Source of the DNA: Diphasiastrum complanatum
Taxonomy: Eukaryota > Streptophyta > Lycopodiopsida > Lycopodiales > Lycopodiaceae
DNA: 64,000 bases
Assembly (NCBI GenBank): GCA_029204225.1
Contig: CM055096.1
Location: 40,152,970-40,216,969, forward strand
Reading direction: 5' to 3'
Below the pieces are notes generated by a model. The model made no database searches, was not told where the DNA came from, and saw only the letters and a list, made by a program, of their open reading frames with translations. Below are positions 25,343-37,160 of the stretch, piece after piece; within the stretch, counting starts at the first letter, position 1; every line of letters begins with the position of its first letter. A program made the translations under genes and the position numbers.

Positions 25343-26351
25343 GTGGAAGTAATGGACATATAGTACATTGATATTTATAAAAAGGACAAAAGATATTGTC
25401 ATACTTTTATGCATGTGACAAGCATCCATTTGGGGAGCTAATGACGTGAGTAGGGATGTTGTCACATATGGTTCATGCTTTGGATGATATAACATATGGC
25501 TAATATTGGGTGGACTCTATGGAGTTAAAGATCACCGATCTCTTTTTTATGTTTATATAGTATATACTATTCTAGACTTGACATTGACAATATTTTCTAT
25601 CATAGTAGCGGACATGCAATTTTGCTTTGAGACCATCCAAGGTTGCAACCAGTTGGTTTACGTCTATCTTTCATGTTTGTCCTCTTTACCAAACAACAAT
25701 TGCCTTCTCGGGTTTAACTTTGTATGCAAGTTGATATGATGATTGCAATATCCCTTGTGTTTGCATGAAAAATTAGTATTTCATTTGATTGTTGCTCTCT
25801 AGTGCTAGCTCTCATCATGAGTGATTTGGCCCTACCTCTCTAGAGAAGTGACCATCGCATTTCTCTTTGTGTATATGTATGAAAGCAAATATTGAGATGT
25901 CGTTATGCATGACAATGCACCTACTCTTGGGTGCTAATGATGTGAGTAGAGTATTGTAGCATATAGTATGTGCTATCATAGAGTTGTTGGTCAAAGAATT
26001 AAGGGTGCACTTCATAGAGTAAAGATTACAAGACTCTGTTTTCTTACATTAAGGACCATCCTACACTTGGTATAGATCACAAGGTGGGATTGACCATTAC
26101 TTTATGCCTCTTAACATTTTTGAAGTTGTTTCCTAGTTTTTAGGTAGGCATATTGTTGATGCTTAAAATCGAGGTGCTTTGTTTATTAAAATGGGTACCT
26201 AGCTTAATCAGCATTCTATTATCCTATATTAGGGGTAATTTTTTTTAGTACATGTCTACCATGAAAGTTTGAGAAAAGAGAAATATTTTTTGAGTATTTG
26301 TGTAATTGTCAATTTTTATTGAAGCTAACTCTTGTGTTGTTCTTCATGCAG
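25343..26351. other. Upstream sequence or intron of the GLR gene
   Basis: No first GLR exon is recognisable. Segments near 25375-25540 and 25865-26030 look like diverged copies of each other (GCTAATGACGTGAGTAG against GCTAATGATGTGAGTAG). The region ends in a good splice acceptor, TTGTTCTTCATGCAG (26337-26351). If the gene has an upstream exon, this region and the Copia LTR before it are inside an intron. Confidence 0.55.
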
Positions 26352-27715
26352 CTATGGATCTCATGAGTGAACCTGTCATTGCAATCATTGGGCCACAAAT
26401 ATCTGTGGTCTCACATTTTGTAGCCCATATGGGTCCTACCACTTTTGTCCCACTTGTGTCATTTTCACCTACAGATTCAACCCTCTCAAAATATCAATAC
26501 CCTTACGTTGTACGATTGTCACGTAGTGACCGTGCCCAAATGGAAGCTATTGCAAGGGTTGTTGGGTTTTTTGGCTGGACAAAAGTTGTGGCTTTGTATT
26601 CTGATGATGAGTTTGGTACAAGTGGCATCTATGCCCTAAGTGATGCTCTTGTTGGGGTGGGAGCCACGATTGTAAACCGCATAGGTCTCAATCCTGCTGC
26701 TGGTAGAGATGGCATAGGTAGTGCTTTGAATCAATTAGCTCAAATGGGATCAAGAATTTTGGTTGTTCATATGCAACCAATCATGGGGCGCATTTTATTT
26801 AATGAGGCTCATTATTTAAACATGACACTTAGAGGCTATGTGTGGATTGTAACTGAGGCATTGTCTAGTGTTTTGGACAAAATTTCTTATGAAGATGAGT
26901 TTTTAAAGGCAACCCAAGGCTTGATTGGAACACGCACATTCATACCAGATTCTAAGAAGTTTCAAACCTTTCTGCATGAATGGAAGAAATTAACAAAGAA
27001 TGAAACTGCTGGAATGGTGGATAACCATATCACATCATACGGATTGTATGCATATGACGCTATCTGGTTGATAGCTCATGCACTTGACAAATGTTTTAGT
27101 CAAAATCGATCATTTCCTTTTCACCCTTCAAATGTATTTCCTGCTGAGGCAAGAGGAAATCCAGAGCTTGCTAAACTCAATGCTTCACAGAACAGCTTTC
27201 TACTTCTACAATGTATTCTTAATACAGAGTTTACTGGAGTCACCGGCAGAATAAAGTTGGATAAGAGAGGAGATCTCGAGGGTTCATCAATTGAAATTGT
27301 GAATATGGTGGGAAGGGGACTTCGAACTGTTGGATATTGGAGTAATGCGACTGGGTGCACCAAACATGCCTCACATTTAGCTAGTCGAGGCACATCAGAA
27401 ATAACTAAGAACAATGCACAAGACCTAGATAGTGTTATCTGGCCTGGTGGTACAGTGAAGGTCCCTCGCGAATGGGTTAATCCAAATAATGGAAAGCCTT
27501 TATTGATTGGTGTGCCAGATAAGATAGACTACTCGGAGTTTGTGGATATCACTATTGGTGCAGACAACACCACTAGGTTTCAAGGGTTCTGCATTGATGT
27601 TTTCCAGGCTGCTCTCAAATACTTACCCTACTCTGTCCCCTACACGTTAGTCTCTTATGGAAATGGAAGCTCGCCACCGAATTACGATCACCTTGTTGAA
27701 AGACTTGCTAACAAG
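26352..27715 (+). CDS. GLR: Glutamate receptor-like, exon A (ATD and S1)
   Basis: Encodes about 455 residues of a plant ionotropic glutamate receptor-like channel, a plasma-membrane or endomembrane cation channel gated by amino acids. It starts inside the amino-terminal (Venus-flytrap) domain at MSEPVIAIIGPQ and runs through VARLVSFSPTD-type core motifs (VPLVSFSPTD), FFGWTKVVALYSDDEFG, GYVWIVTEAL and SYGLYAYDAIW. S1 of the ligand-binding domain follows (IGVPDKIDYSEFV, GFCIDVFQAALKYLPY). The acceptor is at 26351 and the donor AAG|GTATG at 27715. The signal peptide and roughly the first 100 residues are missing, so the ATG at 26306 is not a real start. The exon frame is open. Confidence 0.93.
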
Positions 27716-28305
<590 letters not shown>

Positions 28306-31159
28306 AGTCTCTTTGCATAAGTGTTGATATCCATCAAGTTGAATGCCTCCTCGCACATCTTAAATAGCTTAAAATTTTCTCAGTGACATCTAATGCTTTG
28401 GATACCCTTTTTGAGTTATCCTCAACAAACTTGCTTTTTTTAGACCACCTCTGTTTTTTAAGGATTGTGACTCATAAAAGGGTTTCTCAAGCACTGGATG
28501 TCCTTGAGAAAGTTTCATGATGTAAAAACTGTCAAAAAATTTATGATATTAATTTTTGAAAAATAATGTCAATTGCATTCCTATACTTTGTCGATTTTCT
28601 TGAGCACTGGTGACATCCTCTCAAGAGTGTTATTGTACTTACGTTTCCAGTGTCATATTTGGAAAATTTATGTTGTGAGGATATTCTTCTTTACTCCTAC
28701 AACCTTACAGATAGTCTTGCAAGTTTCTAGCATTAAGTCCGATACTTGAAGATATAATGCAACGCTGTCTCAGCCTCCTCCATGGTACACTGTCTCAGCC
28801 TTCTCCATGGTACATAGCTGCCAGACCCTATCTTCTCGAGGTGTCCTTTGTAGGTGACCTATCTCTACCTACGGATGGTGTGAAGAGGCACAAAGTTGTT
28901 CCACAGCAATTCAAAGATTACATGACCAGGCTTGACCAGACCTTTTTAGACATTATTTAAAGATAAACAACTAATAATGAGATCCCTTTGAAAGGTGTGA
29001 TAAGATTTACTAAATGTGTCCAATAGTTGTAAAGCTCGAGAATACCAGGAGAGGTGACATCTCTGCCCGCAGATCTCCTTGGGTGATGTAATTGCTAAGT
29101 ATAGGTAATTTTTCTCTACTAGTGTTTGTTTCCCCAACAAACTCAACACTCTTTGCAAATAGATGATTAGCTTAAAATGGCCTTTGTACATGAGGCACAA
29201 CAAACTCAGCTAGGATGAATTAAGGACTTACCACATATCATCCATGATGAAGTAGAGTTCTGGGAACGTGAAAATATAGCCCAATATAATGTCATAAGCT
29301 CGGTACACTATGCCTCTGTTGCATACATAGTTGTGTATGTGACTAGAGTGTCAAAGAGACAACAAGAAAGAAAGATTGTTTTGATTTCTTTTGAGTACCC
29401 AACGCTATCCTAGTCAGATAGTGTAAGCCCAACACCATGCTTCCACTACATGCATAGTTGTGGGGTTAAACAAGTTGTCCAAAAGGTGACACGAAAGAAG
29501 CTTCCAAGCTATGAATTCATTTTCTTCACAACACACAAATAATATGCTCCATGTTTCAATACTTTGCTTTAATGGGGTTGTAAGTAACAATTCACTAAGT
29601 TCTATCCCTTTCACCACTCCAGGCTCCCACACCATTCCTCTTATCCACATCTTTGCACATTGGATATAGGGTATGATATATCATGATCGATTACATTTTC
29701 AATAATCGTAATATGATATACGCATATAGGTTGTAAGGAATCAAGACTTGAGTAACTGAAGTCTGCATTGTGTTGATGAAAAACATCCTTTACCATGAAC
29801 TAGCAATTTTATTTTTGTATGTACTTTCAACAAAGTGCTTTGTGCAAATTTTGAATTGTGAGAATCTATTATATTTTTTAACTTGGTATAAATGTCTTGG
29901 GCAATTGTGCAGGTTCATCTTTTCAACACTCTTTTTCTCACAAAGTAAGTTGAATCTGCTCTTGCTTGTCTAAAGATAGTTAGGGTACTTAGGAACTTAA
30001 AATGCTGCAAGATTGAGAAAAAAATTCGTGTTGAAGAATTGGGACCAATATTTTGGAACATACTATCTTGTTAGAAATGAGATAATAACTAATTATTCAG
30101 CCCTAATTGTGTATGTGACGATTTTAATATACCTAAGTAAATCAGTGTAGTGTTGTATGTTACTTTGTCAAACAATCAAATACTTATGAAAAAATGTGCT
30201 ACAACCAACTATAAGACATAGTTCATTAACGAGGAAAATATCATAGAGATCAAAGACAAAGGACATTGCAAATGTATAATAATTCAATTATGAGGAAAAT
30301 ATACACAACAAGTACAAGATAGAGAAGACCAAAAATTTAAAAATTAAGAACTTTTAAGGGAAACAAATGATTTTGTGACAACCCTCCAAAGAATGTCTTT
30401 ACCTAATTGATACCCATGGCACTTTTTCATCTTTTAGATTCAAAAAAAACAAATAAATGAAACCAAGACCAGCTCACCACCCAGCTACGAATGTCAAAGT
30501 GAGCAATTGTATTTTGCCAAAGTCAAATGAAGAAAAATAAAAAAGGGTGCACACACTGATTTGTTGTGCAAATTGGACATTAGACAATCTTTAAGAATGA
30601 GGAGAAATTGCACACCAATTGCAAGTGGCTAGTAGTAAGCTCTCTACAAACTCCAACTACCACTTATCTCATATGCACGCGCACGCGTGGACACACACAT
30701 TTCACATACATTACATTAGGGTTTAAGATTCAGATGTCCAATAGACCATATGATATCTATGTAGATAGATTAATCCTAAAACTTGACTAGCCCTGTAACC
30801 TAACTTGATACATACCATGGAGTTAAACCCTAAAAACGTAAACCTCATAGAATGTCCTTGATGGTTGATATGCATATCTCAAGCTTCCAGTAGAATCAAT
30901 CTCCAAATTGCTAATATAATTGTTAGAGTAACATCCAGCTTCACTTTTTTAACAAATAAGGAGCACTTGTGTTTTTCATGAATAATGCAATAATGGATCA
31001 TCAACGTGTATTGTCATTATAAGACCAAGGAATAGCAAACTTGTTCAATTACCTCATAGTTTTGTTTTGGGGGCCAGGCTGCTTAAAAAACCATTTCTGG
31101 TTTAGCCCTTGTTATGATGACTGAAGATGAGTTGGAACTCTTGATTGCAAATTTTGCAG
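28306..31159 (+). other. GLR intron B
   Basis: About 2.85 kb, AT-rich, with no recognisable transposon domain. It contains a perfect-looking 25-bp tandem duplication beginning CTGTCTCAGCC (28765-28789 and 28790-28814, one difference). The acceptor ATTTTGCAG ends at 31159. The donor could not be fixed. Confidence 0.65.
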
Positions 31160-31563
31160 AGGAGGACGTAAAAAGTACGTTGGGACGGGCAGTGGTTGTC
31201 ATCTGGCTGTTTGTCGTCCTGATAATTACTTCCAGTTACACTGCAAGCCTTACATCAATCTTAACACTGCAACAACTCATGCCTACCATCCAGGGATTTA
31301 ATGAGTTGGTTGCAAGCTCTGTTCCTATCGGTTATCAAGCAGGATCTTTTGTTGAGGATTATTTGCTACAGTTACATGTTCGAAAAGAAAGACTTGTACC
31401 TTTAGATGGTTTGGCAAACTTTGCAGATGCTCTTCATAAGGGTCCCAAGGCAGGAGGGATCGGGGCTCTTGTAGAGGAGTTGCCATATGTCCAAGAGTTT
31501 CTATCATCAGCCTGCGAGTTCATCATCGCTGGTGACGAGTTCACAAAAAGTGGCTGGGGATTT
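31160..31563 (+). CDS. GLR: Glutamate receptor-like, exon C (M3 and S2)
   Basis: Encodes STLGRAVVVIWLFVVLII, the M3 gate motif SYTASLTSILTLQQL (the plant counterpart of the animal SYTANLAAF gate), and most of S2: ASSVPIGYQAGSFVEDYL, GPKAGGIGALVEELPYV and FTKSGWGF. It enters in phase 1 (AG completes a codon with one base from exon B) and leaves in phase 0 at GATTT|GTAAGT. The frame is intact. It shows that the locus kept the channel core in order after exon B. Confidence 0.93.
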
Positions 31564-32179
31564 GTAAGTTGTCTAAACGAACTGGGCTAGTAACCTGAAC
31601 TTCTGTGTTAAATTAAATGTGTCAAAACAACTAGAAATGTGCATTTAACATAGTTTCGCATAAGGGCAGCTTGCTACCTGTCGCACACCACAATCCTAAA
31701 GGGAAAGAAGATAGTTTTCAAATTTAGCTAGAAGTAGAGCGAAGCATTGAAGTTTCAATCAAGTGCGAACTTAAGATGCACAATAGCGACATTATCTAGA
31801 TACTGATTCATAGTGGCTCACAGACTCGTATCTGTAAACAAACAGAGCAACTAATCAAGCATATTCAGGCCCATTTGAGAATTTTTAGCCAACTTAGTGA
31901 TGAAATTATCACACTATGAGTAACGCATGACCATCCAGAAATTAAACTCTTCCCTTTCTCTACAAAAGAGCATACACTGTACGTACCTTAAGCCCTAAAA
32001 ACCCTAAACAGACAAGCGCCATGGAAAAAGAGATTTCAGCAATTACACGTCTAACGCAAATTTTCTTTTCAAATTCTGCATATGATATCAGGTGAAGTGA
32101 AGTTAAATATGACTTTCTCTAGTTATCTCTCTCTGAAACACACATTTGTAGATCGCTGAGAACAATTGACATGGTGCAG
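31564..32179 (+). other. GLR intron C
   Basis: 616 bp with canonical GTAAGT donor and GGTGCAG acceptor; nothing else recognised. Confidence 0.9.
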
Positions 32180-32818
32180 GCTTTTCCGACAGGCTCGCAG
32201 CTAGCTGTGGACATGTCCATAGCATTATTGACTCTAGCAGAAAATGGGGAATTGCAGAGACTTCATGACAAGTGGCTTGGTAAATCTGTTTGCAGTCAAA
32301 TAGGCTCCGCTCAGCTGGGCCTCAACGCATTTTGGGGTCTCTTCCTGATTACTGGTGCAGCATCAGTTATTTGCCTCATTTTGTACTATATACTTATGTT
32401 AATACGGTACCGTCGAAAAGCCCGAGATGGTCCATCTCTCTCAGATGGCTCATCTCTCATCTCCAGACTTGTACGTATGGTTAAATCATTCGTTTCTTTC
32501 CTTCATGAGCCAGAAGAGCCGTCCCATCATCCTCGTCCTCAACCAAGAGAGCCATTCCCTCCTCCTCCTCCTCCTCGTGAGCCGCCTATTTCTTCGAGAA
32601 GGCTTCGTGCGGAGCAAAGCCCGCCAGACTCCACAGTTTACCGCGACGCCCCAGCAGATACCCCAGCACCTACTCCTCCAGCTAACCACGGTCAACGATG
32701 GGGTGGCGCCAGCCCCTCAACTGTGAGATGGCCCACATTTCCTCCTCCCAGGTTCCACGTAAGTCTGGTCCGGCTAACCACGGTCAACGATGGGGTGGCG
32801 CCAGCCCTTCAACTGTGA
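32180..32818 (+). CDS. GLR: Glutamate receptor-like, exon D (S2 end, M4, tail)
   Basis: Starts AFPTGSQLAVDMSIALLTLA, continues with LQRLHDKWL and the last membrane segment (WGLFLITGAASVICLILYYI), then a basic stretch and a long proline-rich cytosolic tail ending at TGA 32816-32818. The last part of the tail comes from a 92-bp tandem duplication whose second copy is read in another frame, which brings in the stop. GLR tails are poorly conserved, so this need not abolish function. Confidence 0.92.
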   Translation, partial: AFPTGSQLAVDMSIALLTLAENGELQRLHDKWLGKSVCSQIGSAQLGLNAFWGLFLITGAASVICLILYYILMLIRYRRKARDGPSLSDGSSLISRLVRMVKSFVSFLHEPEEPSHHPRPQPREPFPPPPPPREPPISSRRLRAEQSPPDSTVYRDAPADTPAPTPPANHGQRWGGASPSTVRWPTFPPPRFHVSLVRLTTVNDGVAPALQL

Positions 32819-32858
32819 GATGCCTCTCATTTCCTCCCAGGTTCCACGTAAGTGTTAG
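32681..32858 (+). repeat. 92-bp tandem duplication in the GLR tail
   Basis: Units 32681-32772 and 32773-32858 both begin GCTAACCACGGTCAACGATG and end near GTTCCACGTAAGT. As 92 is not a multiple of three, the second unit is read in a different frame. A single-copy version would keep an open frame to about 32988. Confidence 0.88.
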
Positions 32859-33309
32859 ACACTACTCAGAAACCCATCCTAAACAAGTGCAATGTGGGTT
32901 GGGTAGTCACGTGGCCCTGCCTTGGTATGGAAAAAATATTAGGGCTTTAGTAGTGTATATTACTACAATTTCTGGAATTTTATTTTGAATGACTTTTTTA
33001 ATGTTGAGCATTAAGATATATTTTACATACCGAGACACAAACATTTTGCCTTAGATATTGGGAATTTGTCCTATAGAGGAAATGAGAGCATGGAAACGCA
33101 TGTTTTGGTAAAGATAATAGATTACATGTTAACTTTTGTATTTGATAAAAATTATTGGTTTTTTTAATCACAAATGTAATATATTGGTGAATGATTTGAT
33201 CAGTACGCGTATGTAGATCTAGATAAATTTTTTGAGTTTTGTATGTTTGTCCAGACATGATTCAATTGTGTGCCATATAGTTGTTACTTGTTGGAAGTAT
33301 AGGTATATA

Positions 33310-33870
33310 TCATGTTTTTTGGAAATTTTTGTTTATGCGTAATGCATGAATATTCATGTCGCCGATTATAACAATTGGTGTGGTTTTGGGAATGTTGTTG
33401 AGTATTATGTTAAGTTGTTTAGTAAATGTCAAAATACTAGAATTTGGTTGTCTGTATATTGCAATTATGTGTAGATTGTAAGTTTTATAGGTAAATGTAG
33501 CATGAATAATTTCAGTGTGCAATGTATTAAATAATTGCACGTGTTCAAGGTGTTGAGTTTCACGATACAATATTGTCGATCCTACAAAAGCATAATTGTC
33601 AATGGCTTTGAAGGTTGTTGGGAAATAAAGTTTGTGATGATTAATCTGTGTTTCTTGTAAACATAATATGTGTGATGTCATTTGATTAGGATCATTTACA
33701 ATATTTTGTTTGTATATAGATAGTGATCTAGTGTTTAACGATCGAATAATGAGATGTGTTTTTGCGTAGGTATACATAATGGGAATATGGAAAGTCCATT
33801 TTGTCGTTGTTCTTAGGTGTGTGATTTCTTGTTCTATAGACAAATCGATGCTTAAAAAAGCCAACAATAT
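33310..33870 (-). pseudogene. Helentron APE-like endonuclease domain
   Basis: The open frame 33310-33897 encodes, in order, HLIIRSLNTRSLSIYKQNIV, SHILCLQETQINHH, a middle core with NLHIIAIYRQPN, and VIIGDMNIHAL. These are the expected motifs of the exonuclease-endonuclease-phosphatase fold: the metal-binding glutamate in QET and the D-x-N of GDMN. The C-terminal part with the SDH histidine lies out of frame below 33310 and is decayed. The frame start at 33897 is arbitrary because the domain was part of a larger protein. Confidence 0.8.
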
Positions 33871-33904
33871 TTCTACAACACAAAGACATATACTCAAATA
33901 GTTT

Positions 33905-34145
33905 CAATCCATGCACAAGTGTCTAGTGGGGGAGGGTGCATCGGAAAACATCCCAAGGAGAGGGCATTGCGCGCGAGCACGAGGTCGAACGAATTCTGGA
34001 GTGGCGTCGGCCACTGAGTCGGGGGCGCTGCGCACGAGCGACATCGGACCTATTTGGGAGTGGCGCGAGACATCCGCCCTCGCGCACACGCTCTGGAAAC
34101 ATCATGTCCCCGGACGAAGCGGCTAGGCGAGGCGTCCGGAATACT
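33905..34145. other. GC-rich block of unknown origin
   Basis: About 240 bp of strongly GC-rich sequence inside AT-rich Helentron DNA, exactly where the helicase domain is missing. Near its right edge CCGGACG (34111-34117) pairs with CGTCCGG (34134-34140). No coding domain, target duplication or known terminus was recognised. Confidence 0.6.
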
Positions 34146-34296
34146 GTTTTTATATAATCAGCAACTGGTGTTTGCAATGTAGCAAGCCATGTCGAAAAAT
34201 CTAGATGTTTTACTGTATCAGTACAGCTTATTTTTTCTTTGATAACACGATGTAGGTTTGGTAAAGACTTTTTTAATTTGCTTCTTCCTTCGAATA

Positions 34297-34800
34297 TGGA
34301 TGTCCAGCTCACACCATACAGAAAACTGATAGGATCGTTGATGTACCTTGCAGACAATATGCGTCCTGACATTGCTTATGCAGTATTCGAGATGAGCCAA
34401 TTCTACACGAATTCAGGCTCGACACAATCGAAGATTGCAAAATGAATTTTTCAATATCTTCAATTAACAAGAGATGTGTTATTGTCGTGATGCAGGGTTT
34501 CAGATGCTTTTCTACAGTGATGCTAGCTGGGCATCCCTCAAGGATGACTGTAAAAGTGTCTCAAGAGGATGCACCATTGCATCAAGAGGGGCAGTTCTCT
34601 GGGTCAACAAGAAGCAGACCATTGTGGCTCAGTCATCCTGCGAAGCAGAGTATGTTGCAACAGCAAAGATGGCCAACGAGATAATTTGGCTCAAGCAGTC
34701 CTTGGACGAATTGGATGAAACAAGGAATGAACCTCTGGTTTTGTAGATGGACCACACATCTGCAATACATCTGACAAAAGAGCCTGTGTTTCACTCAAGT
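34297..34800 (+). pseudogene. Copia RT-RNase H piece inside the Helentron
   Basis: Encodes TPYRKLIGSLMYLADNMRPD and AYAVFEMSQF from the RT end, then out of frame FYSDASWASLKDDCKSVSRG, NKKQTIVAQSSCEAEYVATA and MDHTSAIHLTKEPVFHS from RNase H. Helitron Rep sequence resumes on the opposite strand right after about 34800, so this is an insertion or patch. Confidence 0.85.
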
Positions 34801-35249
34801 GTTGTATGGCATTGGTGATCGTAGATAATGAAAGCGGCATTGTCGAGTAGTTTGAGTTTTATAGCATGTTGATTGATGACGATGAGTTTGTATATCTAAG
34901 TTTTGTATATTGAGTTTTGTTGTCATATGAAATGTACATATCAATAAGTTTGGCAATTTCAGTTAAAGATCATTGCATCTGAAATTCGGTAACAAAAAAG
35001 TAATTTTGAATGTTTCCCAAAATATATATTTTTTAATATCAATGTGCGTAGTGCATTAATTTTCATGCTATAGTATTGTGCTGGATCAATTCTGGTCAAG
35101 TTTCTAAAGAATTCATTTTCACTTTTGTAAGGCGTCAACGTTATGAAATTTTTGAATTTAGTTTTTGCAAATACCACATAAATTGTGAACATTTGTGCTA
35201 GGCAGAATAACGCTATGAAAAATGTTGGTGGACTTAGTTGTTGTATCAT
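34800..35249 (-). pseudogene. Helitron Rep (N-terminal helitron-like) domain
   Basis: Broken reverse-strand frames read QLSPPTFFIALFCLAQMF, then RIDPAQYYSMKINALRTLIL, FGKHSKL, FVTEFQM and, in another frame near 34800-34860, HRHQSTCYKTQ followed by RQCRFHYLRSPMP. This is the order of the Helitron-like N domain: the GPPTFF block and then the H-x-H-x3-C...CRF-x-(F/Y)-P signature. The HUH metal motif is decayed. Confidence 0.8.
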
Positions 35250-35810
35250 TGCAAAAATATTTTAACGTTATCTATGTTTGTAATCAAGTGATTTGCGGAC
35301 TTGATCTAAATCTCGATATCCTAAATTTGAATGAAGTATTTATTCAATATTTGTATTGTGAATCACATCTTTTGCTATAGTAGTTTATTTTGGAATGTAC
35401 CTTTTCACAATGTTATCCAGATGGAGCTAAGCACTTGGTGGATTAGTATTATAAAAAAATAGGTTTGTTGTATGTTGTGCAAAATTGTGTTTATAATGCA
35501 GTAATTCCCATTTTGCAATGTGTTGATAATAATGTATATTTATTACAAATAGGCATCATGCGTCGTGTTATAAAAATAAGAGTTGGTTAATTAAGTTCTT
35601 CAACATATGTATCTTGGAATATTTCAATGGAATTTTGAACTTCACGAGGAACAATAGTTTTGTAACCATTTTCATAATCAACAACATATTCATTACTTTG
35701 TAAATGGGTGTAGCCTGTCACCCATAATGACTTCCTCATTATTAGTTTCATGGTCTTTTGATTCCTCTATGGTTGATGAATATGAATGTTGAGCAATGTT
35801 GTCAAAGTAG

Positions 35811-36020
35811 CTAGGAATGGTTAATTTGAATGTGTAGTTGTTGGTATAACGGCATCTTCAAAAAATCAATAAGAGCAGTCATTAATTTCATGGGATGAAC
35901 TTTACCAATCATGTAGTTCATTTTATATTCGAGTTTTCTTTTAAGGCCAATGATCATAACATTGTCATTGTCAACAAAATGTGGCAATATGTTTTGTCCT
36001 TTGTCAAGATTGGCAAGCAC
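35811..36020 (-). pseudogene. Helitron N-terminal segment
   Basis: A 69-codon frame resembling the segment upstream of Rep in Helitrons (LPHFVDNDNVMIIGLKRKLE, then HPMKLMTALIDFLKMPLYQQ). Between this and Rep, frames are broken but fragments such as YVVDYENGYKTIVPREVQ near 35640-35690 fit the same protein. Confidence 0.65.
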
Positions 36021-37160
36021 ATTTATAATGCTTCCAGTTGCTCCAAGGTGACCAAGTCATAAGTTGTTTTGTTGATAGCATAGGGTGTTGTAAAACTAAT
36101 TGTTTGATGATTGATATTAAAATTGGTGTCCAATATCGTCTATTGAATTTTGTTTTTTGAGACAAATTACTAGTATTTGTAACTAGTAGACTGTTTACAT
36201 GTTTATGATTACGACATGCTTTTCGTATACGATATAGAATATGTTCATTGTCATTATTGTCGCAAGAAATCTTGTTCGAAATTTGTTGACAATATCCTTT
36301 TGGATAATGTTAATCCTTCTTGAACAAAAATTTTGATATAATTTGTCATATCCCATGTCCATTTTGACTAAGAGTTTTAATGTTTTTGTTTTCTTTCTTT
36401 AGTATTTTAATACAATAAAATATGATTATTGTAGTATGTTTTGTTTCAGGAAATATGTGTTGGAATTCTGTTGCAATTTGTTTTCGAGTATAAGTTGAAT
36501 TAGTGAAGTAATGTCTTTAACACATCCGTCGTCATTGTAGGTGTCCGAGTTACATTGTTTTCATAGGGATTACAATTTTGTGTAAGCTCAATATCTGTTG
36601 AAGTGGTCATATTTATTTTTGCAAGAAAATTGTTGCATCTAGTTATAAATTTTATATAGGACTTGAAAATCTGCAAAAGGATACGAACGCATATTAGTAG
36701 CATGACTTATGACGAGTGCCAATAACAAAATCATGAAATCATGTAATGTTGGTTATATTGATGAATATCCATAATTTCCATGGCATTACTAAAATCGAGA
36801 CCACAAATTTAAAAGTAGCAATGAAATTAGAAATATGTACAATAGAAAAAGTGCACAATATTGTAATCTTAATTTTAGTTGCAATTTGTATTTCAACAAG
36901 ACCAATAGCCAACGTTTTATACATGCCTAAATCCATGTAATAGCTAACTAATATTACCTAAAATACAAATGAAAACCTTTCAACCTGGTAATGAATCGTA
37001 AAGTTGTAGCTCTAGGAGATAACCAAGAAATTGAAATGTATGTGTTATGATTTCTAAGAAAAGATAGTAACATGTAGGGATTTGTATTAGACTAAATATT
37101 GCCTATATAATATACAATGTTAATGGATATGTTAATACATTTGCTATTAATCATTGATAG

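Larger units (their letters stand above)
32990..37160 (-). mobile_element. Decayed Helentron-like Helitron
   Basis: A reverse-strand Helitron recognised by three parts: an N-terminal segment (35811-36020), the Rep domain (about 34800-35249) and an APE-type endonuclease (33310-33860). The PIF1-type helicase that should lie between Rep and endonuclease is missing; a GC-rich block sits at that point. Endonuclease-bearing Helitrons (Helentrons) differ from the RPA-bearing Helitrons usual in flowering plants. The outer ends were not found, so the limits are approximate. Confidence 0.75.

Noticed and set aside
26306-26351. ORF-prediction start at 26306 as the GLR start
   Set aside because: It lies in the intron before a clear acceptor, its first codon is not ATG, and it would omit the signal peptide.
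33923-34372. 149-codon reverse frame across the GC-rich block
   Set aside because: It joins Helentron sequence to the GC-rich block; only the part above about 34150 resembles Helitron protein, so the combined frame is accidental.
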